NCBI GenBank assembly: GCA_003415625.1
Contig: PYIU01000010.1
Location: forward strand, 1,424,501-1,488,500
Origin: Aquanectria penicillioides
Taxonomy: Eukaryota > Ascomycota > Sordariomycetes > Hypocreales > Nectriaceae
Direction of reading: 5' to 3'
Length of the DNA: 64,000 nucleotides
Each line of letters opens with the position of its first letter. Positions within the stretch are counted from its first letter, which is position 1. The translations under genes were made by a program, and so were the position numbers. The notes under the pieces were generated by a model. That model saw nothing but the letters and a program-made list of their open reading frames with translations. It was not told the DNA's origin and made no database searches. Positions 35,001-47,899 of the stretch are shown piece after piece.

Positions 35001-38000
35001 AGCTATTAAAATCTTTAAAAATCTCTTTTATAATTTCTTTTTTATTATTAATAACTACTCTTTTTAATATTCTATATTAATAATATAGTTTTTTAAGGAA
35101 TTTTATAATATAATAGCTATTTAATCTTAAGATTAGCTTAGCCTTTATCTATTTATAAAGATTGCATTTAACTTTTAATATAAATTTAAATCCTTTATTA
35201 AAAAGTATATACTATCTATTAAAATAAATCTTTATTATTAAGTAAATAAGCTTAATAGATATAAAGGCTTTTATTAGTCTTTAGGGAATATATATTTAAT
35301 ATATTAAGCATTGCCTAATAGCTTCTATAATGCTCTTTTTTATATTTTATTAATAGTACTTTTTAAAAAAAAGTATATAAATAGCATTATAACTATAATG
35401 CCTTTTATTAATATAGTATAATTTAATTAAATTCTTTTAAATATCTTTCTTTTTTATAATTAACTTTAAATTGCCTTTTTATTTTTTAGCTTTAATCTAT
35501 AAATAGCTACTTTTTATAAAGTATTTTTTAGCTTTTAGCTATAAGCATTAATAATTCTATAGAGTAATATCTATTAGCCTTTTTAATAAAAGTAAGTATT
35601 CTTTTAATTGCAATAAAGGTCTATTATAATTCTTTTTTAATTCTATTAGTTTATCTTTAATCTTAATAATATTAAAATAAATATTAATAAACTCTTTAAT
35701 ATTACTTTTAGCCTTTTAGTTTATTTAATTAAATGCTTTTAGACCTTTTTTAAATAGCCTATTAGCTATATTATTTTTATCTTTAAAAATATATTAAATA
35801 GTAAAGTTAAATAATAGAATATAATTAATCTATTAAATAACTATTGCATTAAGGATATTACTAGCCTTACTATTAAGCTAATAGATTAAAACTTAAGAAT
35901 CTATCTTTAAGATAAAGGGCAATTTATATATATAGCTATAAAGGCATTTAATTCTATATAATATGCCTTTATATTTAAATTTAATAGTATTATACCTTTA
36001 TTCTATAGGAGTTTAAAGATTAGATTTATACTTTATTAAATGCCTCTTCCCTTTTATTATTTATATTAATATTATACTTTAGTCTTCTTTATTAGTATTA
36101 AATATAAAAATAATCTCTTTAAATCCTTTAAAAAGATTTAATATTACTAAAATAGAAATAAAAGTTATTTTTTCTTTAAGAACTGCTATAGCATTAGCTT
36201 ATTTTTTACTTTATATTTATATAGCATCCTTCTTTAATAATTAAATAAAAGGTTTAGTAATTTAAATATATTTTTTAATTTAAATTTAATAATAGTCTAT
36301 AATTCCTAAAAATGCTTTAACTTATTTTAGGTTATAGTATCTTTTTTACTTATTAATCTTAATTACTTTTTTCTTTATTAGCTGCCTTTTAGCTATACTA
36401 TATAAATATTTAATAATAACTGCAATATACTAATAGAACTTTAATTTCTTTATAGAAATTATATACTTAAATAGCTTAATATTTAAAAGAGTTTTATTTA
36501 AATTAATTAAATGCTTTAAGATAAATTTCTATATATTAAAAAGCATTTCCTTTTTATTATATTTAATCTTTAATCCTTTAATAGTAATATTATTTAAAAA
36601 GGCTTAATAGACTTTTAATAATAAATTAAAAAGGATTTTAATTATAATCCTTAAAAACTATACTATTAAATTAATTCCTTTTTATAATAAAGTATATATT
36701 TTAAAAAGCCTTAATAGTATATTAAAAGTTATTAAATCCTAACTTTTCTTTACTAAAGAAATTTAATTATATTTTAAAAAGAAATCTAAAAGAGTTAGAA
36801 TTTTATATATTTTAAATTTAGCTAAAAAATTATTAGCTTTTAAAGGAATTAATCTATTTTATATTATATATATTATATCTTTTAGCTACATTAATTAAAT
36901 AGAGTTTACTATTCTTTTTTATTATTAATATATATAGATTCTAATAAGCAATATAAAACTCTTAAAGGATTTTTTTCTTTATTTAAGTTTTTAGCAATTT
37001 AATAACCTTCTTTTTTAATTCTTTAAAGATTAAAATATTTTCTATTTATTAGGCTTTATATTTAATTATTTTAATAATCTATAAAAAGGCTACTTTAAGG
37101 TCTAATCTCTTATACTCCTTAAAATCTTAAGTAAATGCTATTTCTCTATTATAGAGAATTTCTAAAAGAATACTTTTTTCTTTATTAATAAAGATCCTTT
37201 CTATTTAATTAATTACTTTTTAAAGTCTTTCTTTATATAGCCTTAATCCTTTAGCTATTTTAAAGAATTTAAGTATTAAAAGCTTTAAGTACTTAAACTT
37301 CTCTTTAAGGTTTTCTTTTACTTCCTTTTACTTTTTCTCCTTTTAATATAGATCCCCTTTAGGAATAGATCTATTTAATAAAATATTATCTTTAAAATAT
37401 ATTTTATTAGCTTTTTATTTATATATTATATTAATAAATATTACTTTTTTTTTAATATATAGCTAATTATAGCTTTTTCTTTATTTTTATTATCTTTATA
37501 TAATTAATCTTTAATTAATTTTTAATTATTAATTAAATTATTATTTTTATTAATATTTTATTTAATTATTTAATTAAATACTTATTATTATTTTCTTTTA
37601 GACTTTATAATTTTATTAATCTAAAAGAACTTTAGGAACTTATTTTTAATTGCCTTAAATAGTCTTTATATTCCTTAAGGCATTCTATTTAATATTTTTA
37701 GAAATAAATATAATAATCTTAATTAAGCTAAATTAATATTATAAAAGTATTTCTCCTTTTAAAGATATATAATTAAATATAACTTTAGTAGCCTTAATAA
37801 AAGGCATTTTTAAAATAAAAGGAATAAAAATATATACTCTTAAAGCAATATAAAATCTCTATACTATTTAAATATTTTTAAAAAATAGCTTAATATTTAC
37901 TTCTTTATATATTTAGATTTAATTATTAAAGTAAAATATAATAAAAGCTTTTATAGGCTTTACTTTTAGCTTATATTTTTATATTATTTTATTAAAGATA

Positions 38001-39690
38001 ATATTTTCTTTTAACCTAAAATCTACTAAAGCTTTTTAAATTATTCTATTAAGATTACTTAACTTTACTTAAATTTTTAGCAGTTTTTAGCATTAAGCTA
38101 AAGTTCTTTAATGCTATTAGTTTAAAACATTTATATAAACTATTAAATGCATTTAATTAAATATAACTTTTCTTTTTTTAATTATTATATAGCTAATATT
38201 AACTTTATTAATACTTCCTTAATCTTTAATAAAGTATTCTTTAAATAATAGTATATAATAAAGTTTAAATTTCTTTTTAATTAAGATACTATTAATACTA
38301 TATTGCTTAATAATATAATTAAAGTACTCTTTTAAAAATATTACTTTTAAATTATTAATTATAATTAAATTAATAGCTTATTAAATCTATCTTTTTCTTA
38401 ATAAAGGTTTAAATTTTATTTATTTAATTTCTTTTATTCTTTTTATATAATTAAAAACTATCTTTAAAATATTATTATCTAAAAGAGAGTTAAAGGTAAT
38501 TAAATCTTTAATAATTATTTAAACTTTTAATTCTATTACCTTTTTATAAATTTATCTTTTTATTTAAATAACTTTAAGTATTTAATTAAAAGCATTTTAA
38601 TCCTTTTTATTAAAAATAATATTAGTAATCTCTTTATTTTTAATAAGTTCCCTATTTATAATCTAAATAAAAAATTAAATTCCCTTTTTCTTTTTTTAAT
38701 TAGCTAATTTCTCTTTTAATTTTACTTTTATATATTTTATAGTATTAGTTTCTAATATAATATTAACAATAAAAGGGTTATTAATTAATTCTATAGCTTA
38801 ATTATTAATAAAAATGCAATTAACTTTAGGTTCTTAAGTCTCCTTAAGGGAATTCCTATTAAGTATTAAAGAGCTATACTTTAGTTAATTTATATGCCTA
38901 AAGAAGTTTTTAATTAAATGCTTCTCTTTCTTAGCAATCTACTATTTCTATATATTTAGCTTATCTACTATTATAATTTTAGCTTAACTATAAATCTTAA
39001 AAGTAAGGAATTTTAAAATCTATAAAATAACTATTTTTTTTACTTTTTTATTAATAGTAAGCTTATATATTAGTTTTAAGGGCAATAAGAGTTTCTATTG
39101 CCCTATTTAAATAAAGCTAGTATTACTATTATAATCTATAAATCCCTTTCTTTTATTTTCTATAAAAAGTAAGCAATAGTTTAAAAAATACTTTACTTTT
39201 ATATAATAGAAGCACTTTAGATCTTTATTATAACTTATATAAATATAAAAATTATAATAAAAATATATATAATTAAATTCTTTTATTTAATTAAAGTTAT
39301 TCTTAATTAATAATAATAATTTTATTTTTAGTTAATTAATCTTTTAGTATATAATCCTTTTTAACTTTTATAATTTATTTATAATATTTTAGGCTATATT
39401 AATTTATAGCTTCTTTATTCTTTTAGTAAAAAGACTTAACTTCTCTTTTAAGCTTTAAATAGAATTAAAGAACTTAAGCTTTTAATATTAAAGCTAATTT
39501 TAATAAGCAAAAGCTTTTTTAGTTTTCTTAAAATATTTAAAGTTATTATCCTTCCTTTCTATTTAAAAGATTTAAATTCCTTTTTTAGTATTAAGAAAGT
39601 TCTTAATTAGCTTAATTATTTTTTTATACCTTATTGCTCTTAAGGTATTTAGGTATTTCCCTTTCTATTAATAAATATTAATAATAATAT
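32031..39690 (-). mobile_element. Gypsy copy A, segment 2 (pol region)
   Basis: Begins with the second copy of the LINE target duplication (32031-32045) and matches 20150-27800 of Gypsy copy B without large gaps. It includes the RNase H and integrase regions on the minus strand (integrase about 34.1-35.1 kb, RNase H near 35.9-36.2 kb). It is more mutated than copy B, consistent with being the older layer. It is cut at 39690 after AATAATAATAT; the same family resumes at 54327. Confidence 0.88.
34080..39690 (-). pseudogene. Gypsy copy A pol relic
   Basis: Colinear with the copy B pol relic (offset about 11,880 bases). It contains the same integrase and RNase H blocks in further decayed form. 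It reads no open frame of useful length and lacks its gag end, which should lie beyond the window. Confidence 0.7.
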
Positions 39691-39717
39691 ACTCTTTAAA
39701 GAACTTATTCTAAAAGA

Positions 39718-39880
39718 GACCTATTTAGCGCCAGCTCCAACTACCTTACTCACCCCCCCTCTCCCTTTATGCGCATATATATGCATGCATTATTATAAGG
39801 CTACAGTTAGTCGATCGGTCGGTCAGTCAGTCAGTTAGATAGTTATAGGCTAGGGTTATAGGCTAAAGATAAAAAATTGT
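39718..39880. promoter_or_regulatory. GC-normal left subterminal region of element E
   Basis: Little RIP. It contains a C-rich stretch (CACCCCCCCTCTCCC), an alternating ATGCGCATATATATGCATGCAT word, and a GGTC/AGTC array (39810-39838). Its position before the first frame suggests a promoter or recombinase-binding end; that role is inferred from location only. Confidence 0.35.
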
Positions 39881-39959
39881 ATGCAAGTTATATAAATATT
39901 ATATAATAAAAAGCATAAATATTATATAATTTTTATATAACTTTATATAACTTAACTTT

Positions 39960-40697
39960 CCCTTTACCTATTTAATTAATTATTATAGGGTCTTAACTCT
40001 TAAGGAGGTATTTAAAACTAAGTTATATAATAGGCCTTTTAAAGGGTTTATATATATATAATATTGCATAATATAAACAGCAAACTTTCTGCCTTTTAAA
40101 ATAGGCAATCTTTATTTTAATAAATAGTAAATATTAAGCTACTTTTAGTGCTAGGCTAAGAGTTTTAATAGTTTAAATTATTTTATTTAATTGCCTTTTT
40201 TAATACTTTATATTTATAGCTTTTTATAGTTTTAGCTCCTTACTTTATATTTTATATATATATTTAATTTTAATAATTAAAAAAAAAGAAAAAAGAAAGA
40301 CCCTTAAGTTCTATATAGTATATAGTTTAAATAGTATAAAAACTATAATCCTTTTATTATAAATTTTAAATAAATATAAAAGCTATTCTATAATAACTAT
40401 CTTTATATTCTTTATATTATCTATATTATTATTACTATTATTAATAGTAATAATAGTAGTAATAGCAATTATTTTATAGCTTAATTAGCCTATTTATTAC
40501 TTTAATGTATAGGCCTAATTTACTATTTTTTTATTTAATTAATTAAGCTTAGCTTTAGCCTTTACTATATTTTATAGGATTGCATTACTAACTATATCCC
40601 TTTTCTTTATTTCTATTAATAGTATAATATTATTTAGTAACTAATATTATAATAGCTATATATATAAGCTATAGGGATTGCACCTTAACTGCACTAT
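39960..40697. other. RIP-mutated leader before the element E recombinase
   Basis: AT-rich. The recombinase frame can be followed confidently only from 40698; its start codon probably lies somewhere in the last 300 bases of this stretch. Nothing else recognisable. Confidence 0.4.
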
Positions 40698-42390
40698 AGC
40701 GCTAATTCCTTCCTTTCTACTATTATCCTTACCTAAAATTATATAGCTACTATAAAGCTTAAGATTAGCCTTAATTAGCATTTAATCTTATACTTTATAA
40801 TTAATATAGGTAAAGGCAGTAATATAAGGCAAACCCCTTTATAATACCTTATGCTTTTGCTATAGCTGCTTCCTTACTATTAGGTTAATCCTTTTGCTTA
40901 ATAGCATTAATATTAATATGCCTTTAGGTAGGCCTATAAGGTTATAGCCCTTTATTAAGTCTACTAATAGTATAATAGCTACTAAAGGGCTAAAGTAAAT
41001 AATAATATTATTTAATACTTATTAGCTATAATGCTTTAAATTAATTATAATATAAATAGCTATATAGCTTGCACTATTAATTACCTTAAGGCCTTAATGC
41101 TTATTCTTTATTACTATTATTAATATACTAAAGATATATATAAATATAGCCAATATAGAGATCTTACTATTATTGCCTAAACTTAAAATTATAATTGCCT
41201 TTATTTATATAAAATAATTATAGCTACTCTTTACCTAAATATATTTAGATAAAAAGATATATAATGGCTTTTGCATACTCTTTTAAAAGGCTAAGGCTGC
41301 CTTTATATTAAGGTTTTAATAGTTTTAATTTAGCAATATAATTATAGAGATATCTATTTTCTATAGGATTTTATACTTTAGTTAAAAGCAATAGCTATTA
41401 AGTATATTAATATTAATGCAATCTTAAGTCCTTATATAGATATAATGCAATAAGGCAAATAGCTTAAGGTCTTTAGTAGTATAGATCTACTCTTTAAGCA
41501 TTACTACTATTATAAACTTCTTTTATAGTATATATACCTTATTATAGTTCTATCTATATAGGTTTTTATTTTAATTCTATAGAAACTTATTGCTACTTAA
41601 TAGAAATATTTTATTTATAATTAGCCTAAATTAATAGAAGTTACTATAAAATAAAATAATAGAAATACCTTTAAAGCTTTTATTAAAGCACTTAATTAAG
41701 TAATAGAGCTTATTATTAATCTTTAGTAGTATATTAGCCTTAAGTATATTAACCTTATTAATAATAAGCATTTATCTATCTTTTTATAATGCCTATATAG
41801 ATTTACTTATTACCTATTGCTAGCTAATTAACCCTTTACCTACTGTATTATAGTTTTACTGTAATAATAATAAGAACTTATTAATAATAAGGCTATAAGC
41901 TAAATAGATAGTAATGCTATTAATGCTTACTGCTACTATACTTAATATAGCAATTACTAATAGCTAATATAATATGCCTTATTTAATAAAGAGCTTTATT
42001 ATTGCCTTAATTACTTAAGACTTATTTATACTGCTCTTACTGCTAAGGAACTAATATAATTGCTAAAAGCATTTATTTTCTTTAATATTAAAACTGCTAA
42101 TAGTATTGCTATTGCTTTCTATAAGCTAAATATACTAATAAATTAATAGAAAGGTAATAGCTTATTGCTTATTAAATATAAACTATAAAGTAATATCTAT
42201 TCTAAAGGTTATAACTATAAATATAAATGCCTATTTAATTGTAACTATAGAACTATATAATAATAATAATACTGCTTCTTTTATTGCTTTTATTGCTATT
42301 TTAGTGCCTTTTTTTTCTTCTTTTTCTCCTTTATTTACCTTTTATATACCTTAAATCTAATGCTTTATTGCTTTTAATAGCCTTAATTGC
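40698..42390 (+). pseudogene. Crypton-like tyrosine recombinase relic, element E
   Basis: A single plus-strand frame runs ~560 codons with only TAA/TAG stops. Its blocks line up with the frame at 54985-57000 and, by eye, with the fungal Crypton/Ndc10-domain recombinase layout. NYLKALMLILYYYYQY (about 41079) matches the N-terminal helix block. Then come RQKDIQWLL and YFLQDFILQLKAIAI (family LRDxLxFLLGHxxLxRGE, holding the first catalytic Arg), IMQQGKQ (family xNEGPTP), and FKHYYYYKLLLQYIYLI at 41493-41530 (family GKTNxxGRxxxxG). Toward the end are INAYCYYTQ and LFNKELYYCL, near the expected nucleophile Tyr and MAGFxxExGYY. The enzyme would cut and rejoin DNA to move the element. A C-terminal Phe/Leu-rich run follows. 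Family assignment rests on remembered patterns, so the alternative of a DUF3435-type captain stays open. Confidence 0.5.
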
Positions 42391-44503
42391 TAAGCCTTAA
42401 TAGCTATAATTTTACTTAAATTAAGCACTTAAGTCTAGCTGCTATTAGTATTACTATCTTCTATAAATATTAAATCTTCCTTCCCTTCTTTCCTTTATTG
42501 CTTAATGCCCTCCTTTAAATCTTTACTTTTCTTTTCCCTTTTTATTATGCCTTAAAGCCTAATAAAATTATAAAGCATTAAAGCTAGCTCCTTTAATTTT
42601 ACTATAATTTAATTGCTACTAGCTACTATTTAAATAATATTAATAAAATGCATAATTTAGCTAAGGTTATTATTTTAAAACCTATTAATATTATTATTGC
42701 TATTACTATTATTTTTATTATAGCAATCTTTATTTCCTTTATATAACCTATTGCTATTTATAGCCATTTTAATATTCTTTAATATAAATGCCTATTACTA
42801 TATATTCTTTTAAATGTTTTAAGCTAATTACTTTAATAATTAAATATTATTTATAAAAAAGAAGATTTATTTTAGTATATTCTATTTCTATTTATTTTAA
42901 GTAATAATTATATTTATATTGCCTAATAATAATTTAAATATAAAGTAATACTATAGTATAAAGAGGCTAAAGTATTAAACTATTGCTTTAAGAAATTCCC
43001 TAAATATTAATATTAATTAATTAATTAATTAATTAATTAATTAAGCTTTAAAAATAAAGGCATTATATAATAATTCTTTCTTTATAGTATATTAAATATA
43101 ATAGAATATATTTTAGCTTATTTTTAATAGTATTGCCCTTTATTTTATTTCTTTTTATTAATAAAGTTTAGGCTAAAGTAGCTTTTAATAGATATAACTA
43201 AATGCATTTTGCATTAATATAAGAATTATACCTATTTATTTAAAAAGGGGCATTTAAGCTTAAAAGAAATGCTAAAGTCTTTAGCGCTATAATATAACTT
43301 TTTACATTAAATATAGATAAAGGTAATATAGTTATATAAGTAAATATTTTAAAAGACCTTTTTATAGTATAAATATATATTTAAAGCTATAACTTTCTTT
43401 CTTTATTTTTTAATATAAATATTAAAGCTAAACTAATTATTGCTATCTTTAAGTTAGCTAATCTCCTAAAGATATAGCTACTTTCTTAATATAAGCTAAT
43501 ATAGCTTATTAATATTAAAATATATTTAATAATAATTATATAAAAGCTTTATTAAATATCCTAAAAGATAAGCAATTACTTTAACCTTTAATAGTGCCTA
43601 ATCTATAAAAATGCAATTAACTACCTTTATAAAGAACTAATAAATCTTATTTCTCTTTATACTATTAATATTAATATTAGTATTAGTATTAATATTAATA
43701 TTAATATAAATATTATTATTACTATTTTACTATTTAATAGATCTATTGCTCTTTTAACTATTAATATTATTTATATAAGCATTAATATAAATATAGGTAC
43801 TATTGCTATTATTATTAATACTATTTACTAAAATGCAAAAAGGTATAGGTATAGATATAGATATAAATATAGCCTTAGCTACTTGCATTTTAATCCCTTT
43901 TTTAGTATAGAAAGGTACTCTATAGCTATAACTATTTACTTTTAGATTAAATCCTTTACTTTTATTATATAGTTAATTAAATAATAGATTAAGGATAAGC
44001 TATAAGACTATATTGCAATAAATATTAAGTTGTAATTATACTGCAATCCTATAGCTATTAATTTATTCTAGCAATTTATAAATATATAGGATTGCTTAAT
44101 AGAGAGGACCCCCTTTTTATTAAACTTTATTCTCTTTATTAATTATTTAAGAAATTTAAACTAATATATATCTTACTATTATTGCTATTAACTTAAGTTT
44201 CTATCCTAAAGTGTATACTTAATATATATAGCCTTATGCTTATAAATTTAAGATAATTCTATATAGAAGTTTGCCTTTTTATTAAATATTGCTAATAGCT
44301 TTACTATATTATTAATTAAAGCTAATATATTAAATATAGCCATTTTTTATTTTATAGCAATTTAAAATAATAGCTTATTAAGGTTTTATACTTCTATAGT
44401 ATATAAAATGCTTTATATTAGTAAACCTAATATATATAAAAGGAAATTATAATAGCTCTTTCTTTTTATTAATATTTATTTACTTATTTATTTATTTATT
44501 TAC

Positions 44504-44538
<35 letters not shown>

Positions 44539-45580
44539 TTTTACTTAATACTTTCTATTATTTATATATATATATTATATATAATTATATAGAAATAAAA
44601 CCTTATTTACTTACTTTATAAAAAACACTATTTAAATATTAAATAATATTCTTTTAATATACTCTATTGCTTTTTAAAAGATTGTTTCTATCTATACTAA
44701 AAAGCAAGCTAAGGTTTATACTTCTATATAGCTAAATTAAACTATATATATAAAGTAAGCTATATTAATTAATTCTAATAGTAATAAAATAGTAATTTAC
44801 TTAATTAAAAACTAACTTTTTGCTAATCTTAATATAATGCTTTAAGAATAGAGATAACTTATAATAAAAGTAAATAGCTAAACTTATTAAGTCTAATATT
44901 AATAAGTACTTTCTTTTTTTATTATTATTAAAATTAGCTAAAAATAGCTTAATAATATCCTTATTATACTACTAATATTCTATAAGCTATAGCTTAATAA
45001 AGTTTATAATATTATTTAAGTTAATAATAAATTAAATTGCTAGAAAACTATACTTAATAATTAACAATTTAATCTTTTATTGTATATTTAATTAAAACTT
45101 ATAAAATATAGATTGCTAAAAACTATAGGTTAAAATAAATTAAATTAGCTCCTTTATATATTTATTCTCTATTATTCTATATTTCTTAAGGTTAACTTTA
45201 GCTGCTTCTATTCTTTTAGCTATTATCTCCTTTAATAGCCACTTAACCTTTTAAAAGGAGCCCTTTTCTATACTTATTATATTTACTCTTTAATTCTATA
45301 ACTATACTATTATATTAAAAACTAAAAAAAAAAATATTTAATAGTATATAATGCAATTGCTATATTAATAAAGAACTATCTTTATCTATATCTTTAATAT
45401 TAGGTCTTAAAATATAAGAGTAGCTTTTATATTACTATTTTAATTATTACTATTATTATTGCTATTATTATTGCTATTATTATTATTTTTATTTTAAAAG
45501 CTACTATTGCTATTATACTTAAATTAAGATTTAATCTAAAAGCTATTAATAACTAAAAGGGATATAAATTGCAATAAATA
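42390..45580. other. Element E interior, no recognised gene
   Basis: RIP-mutated. Contains simple arrays: (AATT)n at 43013-43044, an ATTAATATT/AGTATT array at 43660-43715, ATAGGT/ATAGAT hexamers at 43836-43876, and (TTTA)n at 44475-44543. Short open stretches exist on both strands but no frame could be tied to a family. Confidence 0.5.
44475..44543. repeat. (TTTA)n microsatellite
   Basis: About 17 TTTA units, three of them TTAC variants. Confidence 0.9.
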
Positions 45581-45589
45581 CTATATGCT

Positions 45590-46300
45590 CTATATGCCTT
45601 ACTATTACTATTTATTTCTGCCTATTTATTTATTATTTGCACTATTTATACTTTTTTAGCTTTCTTTTTGCTCTCTTTCCTACTCTTGCCTCTTATAGTA
45701 TCTTTTCTATTTAAGCAATAGCCTATTAAATCTATAAGGAAATATAATTAAAAAAGCTTTTAGAAAAAACTATAGATTTTAGAAATTAGTAAATTAAGCC
45801 CTATAGATAATATAAATATATAATTCCAATCCTAATATCTATTAAATGTTTGCTAAATCTATAAATAGAATTTAATAACTTACTAAAGGTATACTAGCTA
45901 TATTTATATTAGTTATATTTATTTCAATTTCTCTATTAAGTCCCTATTTATCTATCTCTTTTTCTTTTAGGTTAATGCCTAAAGCATTATAAAGGAACTA
46001 TAACTTTTTAGCATTAATTGCTTTTAGTATTAAATTAAGATTAAATATCTTTAATAAAACAATCTTTTCTATTAACTCCCCTTTATTATTTTCCTAACTA
46101 TTATTATTTATTAATATTAATATATTGCTATAATTACTATTATTAAGATTATTACTATTTACCCCCCTTTTATATACCTTTAGCCTACTACTACCACTAC
46201 TACTATTACTACTACTACTATTACTATTATTACTACTATTATTACTATTATTACTATCTCTATCTTTACTAAAACTAACTCTATTTACTTTATATAACTT
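45590..46300 (-). pseudogene. Ser/Asn-rich protein frame of unknown function (element E cargo)
   Basis: Minus-strand frame followed for ~230 codons with RIP-type stops only. Right to left: an N/S tract of ~20 residues (from the trinucleotide array 46185-46257), a mixed region with KGELIEKIVLLKIF and NALGINLKEKEID, and a very basic, Arg/Lys/Glu-rich end (KQKRYYKR then EREQKES) that could form a coiled coil or bind DNA. It is likely to extend upstream toward 47.2 kb. The S/N tract suggests a regulator-like protein, but no domain is recognised. It points toward the recombinase gene. Not needed for any transposition chemistry I know, so I call it cargo. Confidence 0.45.
46185..46257. repeat. (TAC/TAT)n trinucleotide array
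   Basis: About 24 trinucleotide units encoding Ser/Asn on the minus strand. It keeps several C and G bases despite RIP around it. Confidence 0.85.
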
Positions 46301-46399
46301 AAAAAAAATATCTTAAATATTAATAGGCCCTACTTTAGCATTTAAGCCTTAATTACTTATAGGCACTATATATACTCTTTATATTTATTTAATCCTAAA

Positions 46400-47337
46400 T
46401 AGCTCTTTATGCTTTATTAACTAATAGATAATATTAAGGATACTATACTTTAGTGCCCTTTAGCTATTTATTTCTTTAATATTAATCTTAATATCTTTAT
46501 AGTGCTAATTATTTTTCTTTAACTATATTAAAGCTCTCTTTACTTTTTATCTTTATATTAATAGTAACCTTAAAAGATTTTATAGCTTTAGTTAATAAGG
46601 CCTATACTATAAAATGTAAACTTAATTAAATGCCTTAATAAATAGATATAAAAGCACCTTTATTGCTATATTTTAAATATTATTTAGAAAGATAGAAATA
46701 AAACCTTTAATATACTTTTTATATTATATCTTTCTCTTTTTCTATTAGCTATTACTATTATTACTGCTAGTAGCTATATTATATTATATAATTTACTTAA
46801 AGCAAATATTTAATGCAATTAATTTCTTCTTTATTAATAATAGGTCTTAAAGTTCCTTTAGATATATATAATTATAATTTAATTGCTAGTAAACTTAATT
46901 AGCTATAATTAATTTATACCTTTTAAGTTAAATAAAGCAATCTTTATAAGCTGCAATTAGCTGGCCTAAAGGAAAGTATATAAAATAAGAAAATAGTATA
47001 TAGCTAAACTATAGTATACTATTTATTTTCTACTTTATTTAAATAGCCTATTAAATCTCCTTTAGTTTAACCTTAAAGAACTTATAATAATATATCTTAT
47101 ATATTTATATTAATATTATAGTTCTATTATAAAGCATACAATAAAAGTTTTATACTATTAATACCTTTTTACTTTAAGGAATAGATATATACTAGCTAAG
47201 CTTATTAAATATTTATTTATTTTCTATAAACTTTTAATTAAATTAATTAATTATACTAAATATATTATAATTTAATTTATTTATACTTATTTTATAAAAA
47301 GAGAGAACTTAATATTAATTTATTAAATAATAGCTTT
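46400..47337. other. Element E interior between cargo frame and Fot1
   Basis: RIP-mutated. Probably includes the N-terminal part of the Ser/Asn-rich protein on the minus strand, but stops are too dense to trace it. Nothing else seen. Confidence 0.4.
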
Positions 47338-47339
47338 TA
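47338..47339. repeat. TA target duplication of Fot1 (left)
   Basis: TA directly precedes the left terminal repeat (CCCGATAG) and TA at 50170-50171 directly follows the right one (CTAATGGG). TA duplication is the rule for Fot1/pogo/Tc1-mariner. Confidence 0.75.
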
Positions 47340-47445
47340 CCCGATAGATTATATAGAAGCGCGCTACGCTGGGCTTGTAGACAACCCTACCTCTCCTGCC
47401 GGAGAGGTGGTAATAAAACCCGTAACCGCATCACTAGCGTAACCA
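47340..47445. repeat. Fot1-like left inverted terminal repeat
   Basis: Pairs with 50066-50169 in inverse orientation. Conserved words are GGTWATATA near the tip, CCTACCTC, GAGAGGTRGTAATAAAACCC and AACTTTTCTAA. Confidence 0.85.
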
Positions 47446-47899
47446 ACTTTTCTAACGTAGCTTATCCATAACTTCATTAAATAAAGTCTAAATACAAAGA
47501 TAAAGATATCATTAGAATCACCTACTTTAAAATAACCAGTTCTATTAATATAAGTTATTTTAGTAGTATAGTTATTAAATTCTAGCTATATAAAGCTTAA
47601 GCTTATTAATATTGCTATAACTTTAGAATAGTGACTTATATACCTTCTATAGAAATAATAGCATTAGGTTCTTCTTTACTAAAATACCAATTTAGCGCTT
47701 ATTTAAAGCTAAATCCACTATAATTTATATTAGGTATTTAGCTATAAGCTTAATTATTAATATCTTTATCTATTATGGCATTTTAAATGCATAAAAAAGA
47801 TTAATATAAAGCCTTAATTTAAATAGTTTAAATAATCTTAATTAAAGTATTATTAGAGCCTATATCTAAAGGTAAAGAAGGTAGCCTAATTAATAAATA

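Noticed and set aside
43013..43044. CRISPR-like or satellite array
   Set aside because: The arrays in this window are simple 2-6-bp microsatellites without spacers; CRISPR is not expected in a fungal genome.
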